From Clostridia bacterium (GTDB taxonomy: Bacteria > Bacillota > Clostridia > Lachnospirales > CAG-274): a stretch of 16,204 bases of DNA. Position 1 is the stretch's first letter. Each line of letters begins with the position of its first letter. Below the pieces are notes generated by a model. It did not search any database, was not told where the DNA came from, and saw only the letters and a program-made list of their open reading frames with translations. Location of the stretch: positions 7,489-23,692 of the forward strand of contig JAUNPM010000005.1 in the NCBI GenBank assembly GCA_030536675.1, in the 5' to 3' direction. The position numbers and the translations under genes are program-made. Positions 7,471-14,401 of the stretch are shown one piece after another.

Positions 7471-7605
7471 GTTCTTTCTTAAAAGGCTGGTCGTATTGCT
7501 TCGCAATACTGCTCGCCCAAGCAGCCGGGAAAGAACCAAAGAAACGGGGAACTTTTGATGTTCCCCCGTACCCTTCAACGACCTTTGGAAACAAAAGTTT
7601 TTGTT
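7471..7605. repeat. Compact nested inverted-repeat element between uvrB and uvrA
   Basis: Three nested stems form one arm: 7471-7478 with 7529-7536 (8 bp), 7485-7489 with 7522-7526 (5 bp), and GTATTGC 7493-7499 with 7503-7509 around a TTC loop. A second arm abuts it: CCAAAG 7536-7541 with 7583-7588, enclosing GGGGAAC 7546-7552 with 7560-7566. A competing 8-bp pairing links 7550-7557 to 7592-7599, and a small hairpin closes at 7590-7605. It is more GC-rich and structured than the flanking DNA. It could be a dispersed palindromic repeat, a small RNA or a 3' UTR structure; only one copy is in the window, so copy number is unknown. Confidence 0.5.
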
Positions 7606-7818
7606 ATTACATAGTTTATGTTGTCCAAAGGGGACGAATGCGGTTGTGTGTGTGATTGGTTTTGTATGGGGTTAAAAATAATGATATAAGCACGAAGATA
7701 TGTGGTAGGTTTTCATTATATATGATAAACGGTGGTTATGATGATTTGATTATGCATATAATTTACAAATGCAGGTAAAAATAAAACTAACAGTATAAAG
7801 ATTTTACGGGTGAAAAAA
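7606..7818 (+). other. Non-coding spacer upstream of uvrA
   Basis: AT-rich, with no gene seen. A perfect TATAAT at 7757-7762 could be a -10 for uvrA, but the bases 16 to 18 nt upstream do not resemble TTGACA. A short GTCC/GGAC hairpin lies at 7623-7635, followed by a TG-repeat tract around 7644-7653. No LexA-type operator is recognised. Confidence 0.35.
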
Positions 7819-10644
7819 ATGGCAAAAAATGAAATTGTAATAAAGGGTGCAAGGGCAAACAATTTAAAAAACATTGATTTGGCTATACCAAGGGATAAGC
7901 TGGTTATTTTTACGGGCTTAAGCGGCAGCGGCAAGTCAAGCCTTGCTTTTGACACTATATATGCGGAGGGTCAGAGAAGATATGTTGAGAGTTTAAGCTC
8001 TTATGCAAGAATGTTTTTGGGACAAATGGAAAAGCCCGAATGTGACAGCATTGAGGGGTTATCTCCCGCCATATCAATTGACCAGAAAACAACAAGCAAC
8101 AATCCACGTTCTACTGTGGGAACTGTTACTGAAATATATGATTATTTAAGACTGCTTTTTGCAAGAGTGGGGGTTCCTCATTGTCCAAAGTGCGGAAAAG
8201 AAATACACAAGCAGACTGTTGACCAAATTGTGGATAAAATACTTGAAATGGAAGAGGGAACCAAAATACAGCTTTTAGCTCCTGTTGTAAGGGGCAGAAA
8301 GGGTGAACACGTCAAGCTCCTTGAGGACGCAAAAAAAAGCGGTTATGTAAGAGTGAGAGTTGACGGTAATATTTATGACCTTGGAGAAAAAATTGAGCTT
8401 GATAAAAATAAAAAGCACAACATAGAAATAGTCGTTGACAGACTTGTTGTAAGAGAGGGTATGGAGCAGAGGTTGAGCGAATCTATTGAAACCGTATCCG
8501 CACTTACGGGGGGTATCATACTTGTAGATGTTATCGGCGGTGATGAGGTGGTTTTCAGTCAAAACTTTGCCTGTCCCGAATGTGGTATAAGTGTTGAAGA
8601 GATAGAGCCGCCTATGTTTTCTTTTAACAATCCGAGAGGTGCTTGTCCTCATTGTATGGGTCTGGGAGTTAAAATGATAATAGATGAGGACATTATTGTG
8701 CCCAATAAAAATTTGTCTTTAAGACAGGGTGCAATAAATGCAATGGGCTGGGGCAACATTGCAAGTCCCGAGTCATCTTCATATTCCCTTGTTAATGCTC
8801 TTATGAATATTTATGATTTTGATATGGACACGCCGTATAAGGATCTGCCTGAGGAAGCCAAAAATGCCATTATGTACGGTACGCAGGGTAAAGAGGTCAA
8901 GGTGCCTTATAAAGTGGCGGGAAAGACAAGGTATTATACATTTGCTTTTGAAGGTATAATAACAAGTATGGAAAGAAGATACAAGGAAAGCGCTTCCGAC
9001 AGTGCAAAGGAAGAATATGAGTCTTATATGACAAGTGTAAAATGCCCTGTTTGTAAGGGCAGAAGGCTTAAACCCGAGGTCCTTGCGGTAACTGTGGGAG
9101 GTAAAAACATTTCGGAGGTTACCGAAATGTCTGTAAGAGAATTACAGAAGTTTTTTAATGATATGCAATGGACGGATACTCAAAGGGCAATAGGGGAGCA
9201 GATATTTAAAGAGATAAATGCAAGAGTGGGCTTTTTAATGAATGTGGGTCTTGATTACCTTACTCTTGCAAGAACGGCGGGAACATTAAGCGGCGGCGAG
9301 GCTCAGAGAATAAGACTTGCGACACAGATAGGCTCGGGGCTTGTTGGTGTGCTTTATATTCTTGATGAGCCAAGTATAGGACTTCACCAAAGGGACAATG
9401 ACAAGCTTATTTCAACGTTAAAGGGCTTGAGAGATCTGGGAAATACCCTTATTGTTGTGGAACACGATGAGGACACAATGAAAGAGTCCGATTATATAGT
9501 GGATATTGGTCCTTATGCGGGAGAACACGGTGGAGAGGTTATATTTGCGGGAGAATATAAGGATATACTGAATTGTGAAAAATCAATTACGGGAGCGTTT
9601 TTAAGCGGAAGGGAAAAAATTGAGGTCCCAAAAGAGAGAAGAAAAGGTAACGGAAAATTTTTATCTGTAAAGGGTGCAGGTGAAAATAATCTTAAAAATG
9701 TAAATGTGGATATTCCTTTAGGTTGTTTTGTATGTGTAACAGGGGTTTCGGGCAGCGGCAAAAGCTCCCTTGTAAATGAAGTTATTTACAAAACCCTTGC
9801 AAGAGATCTAAACAGAGCTAAAATAAAGCCCGGTAAATACAATGAAATAACGGGACTTGAAAATTTGGACAAGGTGATCAACATAGATCAAAGTCCCATA
9901 GGAAAAACTCCACGTTCAAATCCTGCAACGTATACGGGACTTTTTGATTTAATAAGAGATCTGTATACACAGCTTCCGGATTCAAAGATAAGAGGCTTCA
10001 GCAAGGGCAGATTCAGTTTCAATGTAAAGGGCGGAAGATGCGAGGCTTGTAAAGGTGACGGAATAATAAAAATAGAAATGCATTTTTTGCCTGATGTATA
10101 TGTGCCCTGTGAGGTGTGCGGCGGAAAAAGGTACAACAGAGAAACTCTTGAAGTAAAATACAAGGGAAAGACTATTGCAGATGTGCTTGATATGACTATA
10201 GATGAAGCCTGCGGCTTTTTTGAAAATATGCCGAGAATAAAAGGAAAGCTGGATACTCTTAAGGCTGTTGGACTTGGGTATGTTAAATTGGGGCAAAGCT
10301 CCACAACATTAAGCGGCGGTGAAGCACAGAGAGTTAAGCTGGCTACGGAGTTAAGCAAAAGGAGCACAGGCAAAACCATATATGTACTTGACGAACCGAC
10401 AACAGGTCTTCACAGCTATGATGTGAGAAAACTTATCCATATAATACAGCAGCTTACGGAAGGCGGAAATACTGTTGTTGTAATAGAACATAATCTGGAT
10501 GTTATAAAAACTGCAGACTATATTATAGATCTGGGCCCCGAAGGTGGTGACGGAGGGGGTACTGTTGTGGGTACGGGAACTCCCGAGGAAATTGCCGCAA
10601 ATGAAAATTCATATACGGGAAAATATTTGAGAAAATATTTATAG
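7819..10644 (+). CDS. uvrA: Excinuclease ABC subunit UvrA
   Basis: Dimeric ABC-type ATPase that scans DNA for bulky lesions and loads UvrB. At 941 residues it has the standard length. Two ABC modules are seen: Walker A GLSGSGKS at 33-40 and GVSGSGKS at 642-649; signatures LSGGE at 490-494 and 831-835, each followed by an LDEP Walker B (ILDEPSIGLH, VLDEPTTGLH). Zinc-binding CxxC pairs are present, including CPECG...CPHCMG in the first half, CPVCKGRR, and CEACKGDG...CEVCGGKR in the second. The frame extends three codons upstream to a GTG at 7810. I prefer ATG 7819 because MAKNEIVIKGAR matches the family start. The ribosome binding site is weak (GGTG at 7809-7812). Linkage with uvrB fits a shared pathway, but the 455-nt spacer suggests separate transcription. 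Confidence 0.97.
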   Translation: MAKNEIVIKGARANNLKNIDLAIPRDKLVIFTGLSGSGKSSLAFDTIYAEGQRRYVESLSSYARMFLGQMEKPECDSIEGLSPAISIDQKTTSNNPRSTVGTVTEIYDYLRLLFARVGVPHCPKCGKEIHKQTVDQIVDKILEMEEGTKIQLLAPVVRGRKGEHVKLLEDAKKSGYVRVRVDGNIYDLGEKIELDKNKKHNIEIVVDRLVVREGMEQRLSESIETVSALTGGIILVDVIGGDEVVFSQNFACPECGISVEEIEPPMFSFNNPRGACPHCMGLGVKMIIDEDIIVPNKNLSLRQGAINAMGWGNIASPESSSYSLVNALMNIYDFDMDTPYKDLPEEAKNAIMYGTQGKEVKVPYKVAGKTRYYTFAFEGIITSMERRYKESASDSAKEEYESYMTSVKCPVCKGRRLKPEVLAVTVGGKNISEVTEMSVRELQKFFNDMQWTDTQRAIGEQIFKEINARVGFLMNVGLDYLTLARTAGTLSGGEAQRIRLATQIGSGLVGVLYILDEPSIGLHQRDNDKLISTLKGLRDLGNTLIVVEHDEDTMKESDYIVDIGPYAGEHGGEVIFAGEYKDILNCEKSITGAFLSGREKIEVPKERRKGNGKFLSVKGAGENNLKNVNVDIPLGCFVCVTGVSGSGKSSLVNEVIYKTLARDLNRAKIKPGKYNEITGLENLDKVINIDQSPIGKTPRSNPATYTGLFDLIRDLYTQLPDSKIRGFSKGRFSFNVKGGRCEACKGDGIIKIEMHFLPDVYVPCEVCGGKRYNRETLEVKYKGKTIADVLDMTIDEACGFFENMPRIKGKLDTLKAVGLGYVKLGQSSTTLSGGEAQRVKLATELSKRSTGKTIYVLDEPTTGLHSYDVRKLIHIIQQLTEGGNTVVVIEHNLDVIKTADYIIDLGPEGGDGGGTVVGTGTPEEIAANENSYTGKYLRKYL

Positions 10645-10649
10645 TTGGG

Positions 10650-10680
10650 TATAGGGCGGTCATATTTATGCTGCCCTATA
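10650..10680. terminator. Hairpin after uvrA, probable weak terminator
   Basis: TATAGGGC (10650-10657) pairs perfectly with GCCCTATA (10673-10680), and the stem can extend inward with G-C and wobble pairs. It starts 5 nt after the uvrA stop. The following sequence is TTATATATG rather than a clean T-run, so efficiency is uncertain. The palindromic stem could work in either direction. Confidence 0.55.
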
Positions 10681-10726
10681 TTATATATGTTAAATGAGAA
10701 AATTAAAATAATTGTATACTATATAT

Positions 10727-10819
10727 AAAAAAAATTTGATTTTGGTATAAAAATTTAGTGAAAAAATTACGAAAAAAGAGAAAAAAATACTTGCAATTAA
10801 TTGGCGGGTATGGTAAAAT
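10727..10819 (+). promoter_or_regulatory. S10-operon promoter with phased A-tract upstream region
   Basis: TTGCAA (10791-10796), a 17-nt spacer and TAAAAT (10814-10819), with extended -10 TG at 10811-10812. Upstream lie A-tracts at 10727-10734, 10749-10753, 10761-10766, 10772-10777 and 10781-10787. The last four are spaced about 10 to 12 nt between centres, close to one helical turn, as in curved UP-element-like promoters. Expected transcription start is about 10823-10827. A strong, growth-regulated promoter suits a ribosomal-protein operon. Confidence 0.75.
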
Positions 10820-10837
10820 ACTATTGTTGTGACATTA

Positions 10838-10908
10838 AGAGCGATGAAGTGAAAGGTTGCTCTGAAGCTGATAAACACATAGGTTTCAGAGGTTTTTTCA
10901 CGGAGCAA
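10838..10908 (+). promoter_or_regulatory. Candidate attenuator in the rpsJ leader (terminator versus alternative stems)
   Basis: Terminator form: 10860-10869 pairs with 10882-10891 (10 bp, two G-U), 12-nt loop, followed by a T6 run at 10893-10898. The 5' arm can instead pair upstream, AGAGCGA (10838-10844) with TTGCTCT (10857-10863), or downstream, TTGCTCTG (10857-10864) with CGGAGCAA (10901-10908). These pairings exclude the terminator. It lies about 35 to 75 nt after the predicted transcription start. The E. coli S10 operon is known to be attenuated by L4; whether L4 or another factor acts here is unknown. Confidence 0.55.
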
Positions 10909-10929
10909 TGTCCAGTTCAATGAAACCGG

Positions 10930-11037
10930 GCGACAAGGTCACTGTGCTAATATTGAAGCAGAACATAGGGAGAGGCAGAACTATGCCTTGAGTTGCAAGC
11001 CCTTACTGCGGATAAGTGTGCAGTCACCACTTGTCGT
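10930..11037 (+). promoter_or_regulatory. Second structured domain of the rpsJ leader
   Basis: GCGACAAG (10930-10937) pairs with CTTGTCGT (11030-11037), 8 bp with one wobble, closing about 92 nt. Inside are possible small hairpins: TGCT/AGCA (10945-10960), CATAG/CTATG (10964-10985) or the competing GGCA/TGCC (10974-10987), CTTG/CAAG (10987-10999), and CTTA/TAAG (11002-11016) or the competing CTGC/GCAG (11006-11023). The layout is a multi-branched domain ending about 24 nt before the rpsJ ribosome binding site. It could be a ribosomal-protein binding site; no known class is recognised. Confidence 0.45.
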
Positions 11038-11077
11038 GCTAGAAGTTTAAAAGTACGAAAAGGAGGCGACTTTTTTT

Positions 11078-11389
11078 ATGGCTAATCAGAAGATTAGAAT
11101 CAGTCTTAAGTCATTCGATCATAAGTTAATCGATCAGTCAGCTGCTCAGATTATTGAAACAGCTAAGAAAACAGGTGCTAAAATAAGTGGTCCTATCCCA
11201 CTTCCAACAAAGAAGGAAGTTGTTACAATTCTTAGAGCTGTTCACAAGTATAAGGACTCAAGAGAGCAGTTCGAGTTAAGAACTCACAAGAGACTTATCG
11301 ACATTTTGCAGCCAACAAACAAGACTGCTGATGCTTTATCAAGACTTGATTTACCTGCAGGTGTAGATATCACATTAAAGGTAATGTAA
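11078..11389 (+). CDS. rpsJ: 30S ribosomal protein S10
   Basis: Small-subunit head protein, also known as NusE, a transcription antitermination factor that joins NusB. It has 103 residues, the normal size. KIRISLKSFDHKLIDQSA at the N-terminus, GPIPLPTK at about 39-46 and the FELRTHKRLIDILQPT segment are hallmarks of S10. An AGGAGG ribosome binding site at 11061-11066 is separated from the ATG by an 11-nt, T-rich gap. It is the first gene of the S10 operon, preceded by a promoter and structured leader and followed by an unusually long 201-nt gap before rplC. Confidence 0.98.
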   Translation: MANQKIRISLKSFDHKLIDQSAAQIIETAKKTGAKISGPIPLPTKKEVVTILRAVHKYKDSREQFELRTHKRLIDILQPTNKTADALSRLDLPAGVDITLKVM

Positions 11390-11590
11390 TTTATTGAAGG
11401 GAAATGGGAGCTTGCTCACGGTTTTCCCGGATAATAGATCTTGATATAATGACGTGTGACGATGATAAAAGCTCACGAAAAAAGTTCAAAGAAATTTGGT
11501 TTATATAAGAAAAAGCCTTATGTAGACCTAGAATGATCATCCTTGTTAGGGGACGATCCGCTGTAGAGTTTATTATGGAGGTAAAAGATC
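11390..11590 (+). promoter_or_regulatory. Structured spacer between rpsJ and rplC, possible internal promoter
   Basis: No convincing gene. A hairpin at 11399-11428 has GGGAAA/TTTCCC at its base and GAG/CTC around a CTTG loop; no T-run follows. An extended -10, TG-A-TATAAT (11442-11450), could drive rplC and later genes, though the -35 is poor. Further hairpins: ATAAG/CTTAT (11505-11521) and 11535-11542 with 11551-11558 (7 of 8 pairs). GATCAT at 11587-11592, overlapping the rplC start codon, can pair with ATGATC at 11533-11538. The layout suggests a second control point for rplC onward. Confidence 0.45.
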
Positions 11591-12220
11591 ATGAAAAAAG
11601 CAATTATTGCTAAGAAGATTGGTATGACACAGATCTTCAGTGAGAATGGTTTACTTGTTCCTGTAACAGTTCTCGAAGCAGGTCCATGTGTTGTTACACA
11701 GGTTAAAACAGTTGAAAATGACGGTTATAACGCTGTGCAGGTTGGTTTCGGCGATGTAAAGGAAAGCAGAGTTAATAAGCCTATGAAGGGTCACTTTGCT
11801 AAGGCAGGTGTTGAACCAAAGAAGGTTGTTAAGGAATTCAGATTTGATACAATTGAAGGATATGAAGCAGGCAGCGAAATTAAAGCTGATGTGTTTGAAG
11901 CCGGAGATAAGGTTGACGCTACAGGTATTTCAAAGGGTAAGGGCTATCAGGGTCCTATCAAGAGACACGGACAGCACAGAGGTCCTATGGCTCACGGTTC
12001 TAAGTTCCACAGAGCAGTCGGTTCTATGAGTTCTGCTACTACACCCGGTAAGGTCAAGAAGGGTAAGAAAATGGCAGGTCATATGGGTAACGTTAAGGTT
12101 ACTATTCAGAATATTGAAATCGTTAAGGCTGATGCTGAAAAGAACTTATTGCTTGTTAAGGGTGCAGTACCCGGAAGCAAAGGCTCAATACTTGTAATTA
12201 AGGATAGCGTAAAGGCTTAA
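11591..12220 (+). CDS. rplC: 50S ribosomal protein L3
   Basis: Early-assembly large-subunit protein whose extended loop reaches the peptidyl-transferase centre. The 209-residue length is standard. KKIGMTQIF at 8-16, GKGYQGPIKRHGQHRGPMAHGS at 116-137 and TPGKVKKGKKMAGHMGN at 151-167 are L3 hallmarks, the last being the tip near the catalytic centre. A GGAGGT ribosome binding site at 11577-11582 lies 8 nt before the ATG. It follows rpsJ only after a 201-nt structured gap, while rplD follows by 28 nt, so L3 expression could be set separately from S10. Confidence 0.98.
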   Translation: MKKAIIAKKIGMTQIFSENGLLVPVTVLEAGPCVVTQVKTVENDGYNAVQVGFGDVKESRVNKPMKGHFAKAGVEPKKVVKEFRFDTIEGYEAGSEIKADVFEAGDKVDATGISKGKGYQGPIKRHGQHRGPMAHGSKFHRAVGSMSSATTPGKVKKGKKMAGHMGNVKVTIQNIEIVKADAEKNLLLVKGAVPGSKGSILVIKDSVKA

Positions 12221-12248
12221 TTAATCTTTACGGAAGGAGGAAGACCTA

Positions 12249-12866
12249 ATGGCAAATGTAAAAATGTTCAACATTAGCGGCAGCGAAGTTGGTACAATAG
12301 ATTTAAATGATAGTATTTTTGCAGTAGAGGTAAACACTCACGTTATGCATCAGGCAGTTTTACAGTATCTTGCAAATCAAAGACAGGGTACTCAGAGTGC
12401 TTTAACTCGTGCTGAAGTTCGTGGCGGCGGAAGAAAGCCATGGAGACAGAAGGGAACAGGAAGAGCAAGACAGGGCTCTATACGTTCACCACAGTGGACA
12501 GGCGGCGGCGTTGTTTTTGCACCAAAGCCAAGAGATTATTCTTTCAAGTTAAACAAGAAGGTTAAGAGATTGGCTCTTAAGTCTGCATTAACTACTAAGG
12601 TTAATGACGGTAAGCTTGTTGTAGTTGATGAATTAACAGTTAATCCTAAGACTAAAGAAATGGCTGCGGCATTAAATAACTTAAATGCTGTAAAGTCTTT
12701 GGTTGTTGTTGAGGATGATAATAAAAATGCAGTTATAGCTGCAAGAAATATTCCTACAGTTAAAACAGCTTCTGTAAGTACTGTTAATGTATATGATATA
12801 TTAAAGTATGATACACTTGTTTTAACTAAGAATGTAGTAGCAAAAATTGAGGAGGTGTACGCATAA
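12249..12866 (+). CDS. rplD: 50S ribosomal protein L4
   Basis: Large-subunit protein lining the exit tunnel. In E. coli it is also the feedback regulator of the S10 operon, controlling both transcription and translation. It has 205 residues. The long basic loop VRGGGRKPWRQKGTGRARQG at 57-76 followed by SIRSPQWTGGG is intact; this is the tunnel-constriction loop in which macrolide-resistance changes are known. An AAGGAGG ribosome binding site at about 12234-12240 precedes the ATG. Its stop overlaps the rplW start by one base. If the operon leader here is autoregulated, L4 is the first candidate regulator, though nothing in the sequence proves it. Confidence 0.98.
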   Translation: MANVKMFNISGSEVGTIDLNDSIFAVEVNTHVMHQAVLQYLANQRQGTQSALTRAEVRGGGRKPWRQKGTGRARQGSIRSPQWTGGGVVFAPKPRDYSFKLNKKVKRLALKSALTTKVNDGKLVVVDELTVNPKTKEMAAALNNLNAVKSLVVVEDDNKNAVIAARNIPTVKTASVSTVNVYDILKYDTLVLTKNVVAKIEEVYA

Positions 12867-13165
12867 TGGCTGATATTAAATATTATGACGTTATATTAAA
12901 GCCTGTTATCACTGAAAAAACTATGAATGATATGGCTTCTAAGAAGTACGCTTTCTATGTTCATCCGGAGGCTACTAAAATTCAGATCAAGCAGGCAGTT
13001 GAAAAGATGTTTGAAGGAACTAAGGTTGCTTCAGTAAACACAATGAACTGTGTTGGTAAGGTAAAAAGAAGAGGCTATACATTTGGTAAGACAAATGCTA
13101 GAAAGAAAGCTATCGTTCAGCTTACTGCTGAAAGTAAGGAAATTGAGATCTTTGCAGGTATGTAA
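12866..13165 (+). CDS. rplW: 50S ribosomal protein L23
   Basis: Large-subunit protein at the tunnel exit, the docking site for trigger factor and signal recognition particle. It has 99 residues, normal for bacteria. YDVILKPVITEKTM at 7-20, KYAFYVHPEATKIQIKQAVE at 27-46 and the basic KVKRRGYTFGKTNARKKAIVQL loop identify it. The TAATG overlap with rplD, with GAGGAGGT inside the end of rplD at 12849-12856, implies coupled translation. An 81-nt gap follows before rplB. Confidence 0.97.
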   Translation: MADIKYYDVILKPVITEKTMNDMASKKYAFYVHPEATKIQIKQAVEKMFEGTKVASVNTMNCVGKVKRRGYTFGKTNARKKAIVQLTAESKEIEIFAGM

Positions 13166-13246
13166 TTAACGGCAAATAAGCTCAGTTGTTGAAATAAAGT
13201 ATAGACACGAAAGTGTTTGCAAATATTTGGAAAAGGAGTGTAAAAA
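13166..13246 (+). other. rplW-rplB spacer with small GAAA-loop hairpin
   Basis: ACAC (13205-13208), loop GAAA, GTGT (13213-13216), extendable by a G-U and an A-U pair. An AAGGAG ribosome binding site follows before rplB. No T-run, so it is not a terminator; it could protect or process the message. Confidence 0.35.
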
Positions 13247-14077
13247 ATGGGTATAAAGAGATTTAAGCCTTATACACCTTCAAGAAGACAGATGACAGTT
13301 TCTGACTTCTCTGAAATTACAAAATCAACTCCCGAGAAAAGCCTTGTGGTACACATTAAGAAAACTGCAGGCAGAAATAATCAGGGTAAAATAACTGTTC
13401 GTCACATTGGCGGAGGTTCTAAGAAAAAATACAGAATAATTGATTTTAAGAGAAATAAAGACGGTATTCCCGCAAAGGTTGCTTCTATTGAGTATGATCC
13501 AAACAGAACAGCTAACATTGCTTTATTAACTTATGCTGACGGTGAGAAGAGATATATTCTTGCTCCTAACGGCTTAAAGGTTGGCGATACTGTAATGAGC
13601 GGTGAAACTGCGGAAGTAAGAGTAGGTAATGCTTTGGCTATGAAGGATATTCCTGTTGGTGCTGAAATACACAACATTGAAATGTATCCCGGTGCAGGCG
13701 GACAGTTAGTTCGTTCAGCAGGTAATGTTGCTCAGTTAATGGCTAAGGAAGGCAAGTATGCTACAGTAAGACTTCCATCCGGTGAAATGAGATTATTACC
13801 TATTAACTGCAGAGCTACAATAGGTCAGGTAGGTAACGGAGATCACGAACTTATCAACATCGGTAAGGCAGGTAAGAAAAGACATATGGGTGTAAGACCT
13901 ACAGTAAGAGGTTCTGTTATGAACCCTAATGACCATCCACACGGTGGTGGTGAAGGTAGAGCTCCTGTAGGACGTCCTGCTCCAAGTACTCCATGGGGTA
14001 AGCCTGCTCTTGGTCTTAAGACAAGAAAGAAGCATAAGGCTTCAAATAAGTATATAGTTCGTAGTAGAAATAAATAA
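13247..14077 (+). CDS. rplB: 50S ribosomal protein L2
   Basis: Primary 23S rRNA-binding protein near the peptidyl-transferase centre, also bridging to the small subunit. It has 276 residues, the usual size. The N-terminal GIKRFKPYTPSRRQ, the RNA-binding core with GRNNQGKITVRHIGGGSKKKYR (spanning about 42-63), and the conserved MNPNDHPHGGGEGRAPVGR at 225-243 are all present. The essential histidine region corresponds to E. coli His229. A C-terminal KTRKKHKASNKYIVRSR tail is typical. The ribosome binding site AAGGAG at about 13233-13238 precedes the ATG. rpsS follows after 16 nt. Confidence 0.98.
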   Translation: MGIKRFKPYTPSRRQMTVSDFSEITKSTPEKSLVVHIKKTAGRNNQGKITVRHIGGGSKKKYRIIDFKRNKDGIPAKVASIEYDPNRTANIALLTYADGEKRYILAPNGLKVGDTVMSGETAEVRVGNALAMKDIPVGAEIHNIEMYPGAGGQLVRSAGNVAQLMAKEGKYATVRLPSGEMRLLPINCRATIGQVGNGDHELINIGKAGKKRHMGVRPTVRGSVMNPNDHPHGGGEGRAPVGRPAPSTPWGKPALGLKTRKKHKASNKYIVRSRNK

Positions 14078-14093
14078 TAGGAGGACCTAAATA

Positions 14094-14378
14094 ATGAGTA
14101 GATCACTTAAAAAAGGCCCATTCTGTGATGACCACCTTATGAAGAAGGTTGTTGCTGAGAATGAAGCTAATACAAAGAATGTTATAAAGACTTGGTCTCG
14201 CCGTTCTACTATCTTCCCTGAAATGATAGGTCATACTATTGCAGTTCACGATGGTAGAAAGCACGTTCCCGTATATATTACTGAGGATATGGTAGGTCAC
14301 AAGTTAGGTGAGTTTGCTTTGACCAGAACTTACAGAGGTCACGGTAAGGACGCTGAAAAGAAGTCAAAGGTTAAATAA
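14094..14378 (+). CDS. rpsS: 30S ribosomal protein S19
   Basis: Small-subunit head protein that forms a complex with S13 and contacts the A-site region and inter-subunit bridges. It has 94 residues, typical for bacteria. SRSLKKGPF at the N-terminus, TWSRRSTIFPEMIGHTIAVH at about 34-53, and the C-terminal GHKLGEFALTRTYRGH are the family signatures. An AGGAGGA ribosome binding site at 14079-14085 lies 8 nt before the ATG. The gene lies between rplB and rplV as in the canonical S10 operon. Confidence 0.98.
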   Translation: MSRSLKKGPFCDDHLMKKVVAENEANTKNVIKTWSRRSTIFPEMIGHTIAVHDGRKHVPVYITEDMVGHKLGEFALTRTYRGHGKDAEKKSKVK

Positions 14379-14401
14379 TAGATCGGAAGGAGGGAACCTT
14401 A

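Noticed and set aside
7416..7655. 79-codon + strand frame between uvrB and uvrA
   Set aside because: No ribosome binding site, no recognisable domain, and it runs through nested inverted repeats that explain its composition better. It may be a repeat-derived spurious frame.
7810..7818. GTG start three codons upstream of uvrA ATG
   Set aside because: The GTG would overlap the only Shine-Dalgarno-like bases, and MAKNEIVIKGAR fits the family start.
9888..10379. 163-codon minus-strand frame opposite uvrA
   Set aside because: Antisense shadow of a highly conserved uvrA segment, with no start signals or domain of its own.
10820..11060. rpsJ leader as RNase P RNA, tmRNA or a T-box
   Set aside because: The conserved sequence landmarks of these RNAs that I know are not present; position and structure fit a ribosomal-protein leader better.
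11404..11508. 34-codon frame in the rpsJ-rplC spacer, starting inside a hairpin
   Set aside because: The purine-rich GAAGGG is only 2 nt before the ATG, the peptide has no family features, and the frame overlaps predicted RNA structure.
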